A stretch of DNA of 64,000 nucleotides, taken from positions 26,112,804 to 26,176,803 of the forward strand of contig OX235277.1 in NCBI GenBank assembly GCA_944472155.2. The letters are read 5' to 3'. The notes below the pieces were generated by a model that worked only from the letters and a program-made list of their open reading frames with translations, ran no database searches and had not been told where the DNA came from. Of the stretch, positions 62,975 to 64,000 are shown one piece after another (positions within the stretch are counted from its first letter, which is position 1; every line of letters starts with the position of its first letter). A program made the translations under genes and the position numbers. The stretch is from Trichobilharzia szidati (lineage: Eukaryota > Platyhelminthes > Trematoda > Strigeidida > Schistosomatidae).

Positions 62975-64000
62975 CATTATGGATAAGATTTTATTTGGAT
63001 AAATCACACAGTGGTGTTATACGGTAATATTAAATGATGATCAAGTTTCGAGCACAAATTATTATTACCACTCATAATCATCTCGAGTCACTACTCACAC
63101 AACTTCTTTCCTTCGTTTATATACATGAGTGAAATTGATGATTAGACATTTGAATAAAAATCAATATGAGATAATGTACATTCAGAAATAATAATACGAG
63201 TGTTATTGATGAATTGCAATTAGATGGGAAATAAGACGAGTGTTTTTATAGTCATAATAAGTTACTTCTTAGAATGTTGTGAAGTGCTTGAATTGAAATA
63301 GAATTTTGAGATTATTTATTATCCTCTTCTGATTTGACTGACTGACTGGTGGTAATAATATCTTCCATGTATATCTCTGCTATTTGCATTGAGTCATTTC
63401 TGTTGCATGTGTTGAGTGTAGACTCAATGGACCAGGTAGGATGCAGTAATCAACCTCTCTCTCCACCTACCTATGTTACTCTTTAGAATTTTAACCCTAT
63501 CCCACCTTATTGTGTGGTTGTTTGTTAATGCGTGAAGTGCAATTGCCGAGCTTGGACATTTAACTAAGCCTGCCTTAACCGTTAAAGGATGAGGCAGGCT
63601 TAGTTAAGTGTCTGTCTAACAAACCGAGCCATAGCACTAAGTAGCACAAAAAAACACCTAAATGACGACATAAAACAGTCAGAAGAAGTGTTGGTGTTGA
63701 ATAACTATCCTATAAAATTCATTAGCGAGATCACTAAAGGCCAAAAACAAAATGAAAATAATTATGGAACTAGTAATGATAACATAAATAAGAGAGAATA
63801 TAAGGCATCCACTGTTATACCATATAAGGAAGGGACATCTGAGGCTCTACGTAGGATTCTTAATAAAGCAGCAATTAGGGTGGCATTCAAACCTGCAAAC
63901 TTACTCTGATAGGACAATCTCTGTAGGTTAAAGGACCCTGTTGACCCAATTAAACAAAGTAATATAATTTACAAAATACCTTGCAATGACTGTGAAGTCA
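62975..64000 (+). mobile_element. PLE-I copy with inverted leader, runs off the window
   Basis: 62,975-63,555 is the PLE-I terminal repeat plus nuclease C-terminal region in reverse orientation (as 52,943-53,330). The sequence folds back at 63,556-63,611 (19-bp arms acatttaac.../...gttaagtgt around a reversed HPLTVK coding tract) and continues in plus orientation. So the copy starts with an inverted piece of itself, as in the 52.9-kb copy. Confidence 0.75.
63595..64000 (+). pseudogene. PLE-I thumb to nuclease entry, cut by the window end
   Basis: Codons AGLVKCLSNKPSHSTK-like, then the frame 63,688-63,909: LVLNNYPIKFISEITKGQKQ, STVIPYKEGTSEALRRILNK, AAIRVAFKPANLL and a stop, followed by LKDPVDPIKQSNIIYKIPCN and DCEVK at the window end, where the GIY-YIG core would follow. 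One point stop and one small frame change interrupt it. Closest relative: 53,430-54,078 (-). Confidence 0.78.

Noticed and set aside
1..64000. LTR retrotransposon or endogenous retrovirus
   Set aside because: YADD/YVDD boxes all sit in CR1, RTE or PLE contexts; no protease, RNase H, integrase or gag-like zinc knuckle region was found.

Overview
The window reads as repeat-rich nuclear DNA of a schistosome-type blood fluke. The evidence is AT-rich sequence, chains of decayed retrotransposons and the characteristic platyhelminth mix: RTE elements whose C-terminal domain carries a GRPRVTWRRSCEEE-type motif, CR1-like elements ending in ATT repeats, Penelope-like elements (PLEs) with a C-terminal GIY-YIG nuclease, and tRNA-derived SINEs carrying a hammerhead ribozyme, as known for the schistosome Sm-alpha repeat. 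I see no bacterial gene, rRNA, functional tRNA, CRISPR array or operon. Only one short stretch (6,542-6,791) looks like a host exon, and it is tentative. Family labels used here (PLE-A to PLE-K, RTE-1, RTE-2, SINE-1 to SINE-3, RSINE) are mine and are based only on comparisons inside this window. Boundaries are approximate to tens of bases unless stated.

Layout. 1-2.1 kb: RTE-1 tail, then a PLE-E remnant in a segment that recurs inverted at 58.6-59.8 kb. 2.6-4.9 kb: RTE-1 (+) with an RTE-1 (-) nested in it; the same nested pair recurs at 9.76-11.5 kb. 4.9-6.3 kb: PLE-A 3' end with a nested SINE-1. 6.5-8.8 kb: possible exon, then PLE-D. 8.97-12.3 kb: two direct repeats, each with a SINE-1, one filled by a short RTE-derived element and the other showing the empty site. 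12.7-14.5 kb: CR1 (-). 14.8-19.7 kb: SINE-1, PLE-F, RSINE, RTE-1 and PLE-C fragments. 19.7-22.7 kb: the best PLE-A copy (-), flanked by inverted SINE-1 copies and a foldback element. 22.8-29.6 kb: PLE-F, PLE-G, PLE-A, SINE-1, RTE-1 and a second foldback element. 29.9-35.5 kb: three CR1 copies, the last two convergent. 35.9-39.5 kb: RSINE, then a long RTE-1 (-) with PLE-H nested in it. 39.5-41.1 kb: PLE-A with inverted terminal repeats and an 11-bp target duplication. 41.6-44.2 kb: RTE-1 tail, third foldback element, SINE-2 with an intact hammerhead, PLE-B. 44.4-52.6 kb: SINE-1, CR1, deleted RTE-1, RTE-2, and a 0.5-kb inverted repeat pair. 52.6-57.4 kb: microsatellite, PLE-I with inverted repeats, two palindromic SINE-1 pairs and two PLE-J copies in tandem. 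57.9-64 kb: RTE-1, PLE-E, PLE-K, SINE-1, and PLE-I running off the end.

How the parts work together. Autonomous families supply reverse transcriptase (CR1 and RTE by target-primed insertion, PLEs with RT plus GIY-YIG nuclease). The short elements (SINE-1, SINE-2, RSINE) have no protein and presumably borrow it: the SINEs carry RNA polymerase III-like A and B boxes plus hammerhead motifs, and RSINE ends like RTE-1. No protein ORF here looks intact end to end. The nearest to functional are the RT of PLE-A (20.9-22.2 kb), the RT of PLE-B (43.1-44.1 kb) and the CR1 RT domains at 31.6 and 34.2 kb. The most interesting material is the ribozyme-bearing, tRNA-like foldback elements and the palindromic SINE-1 pairs.
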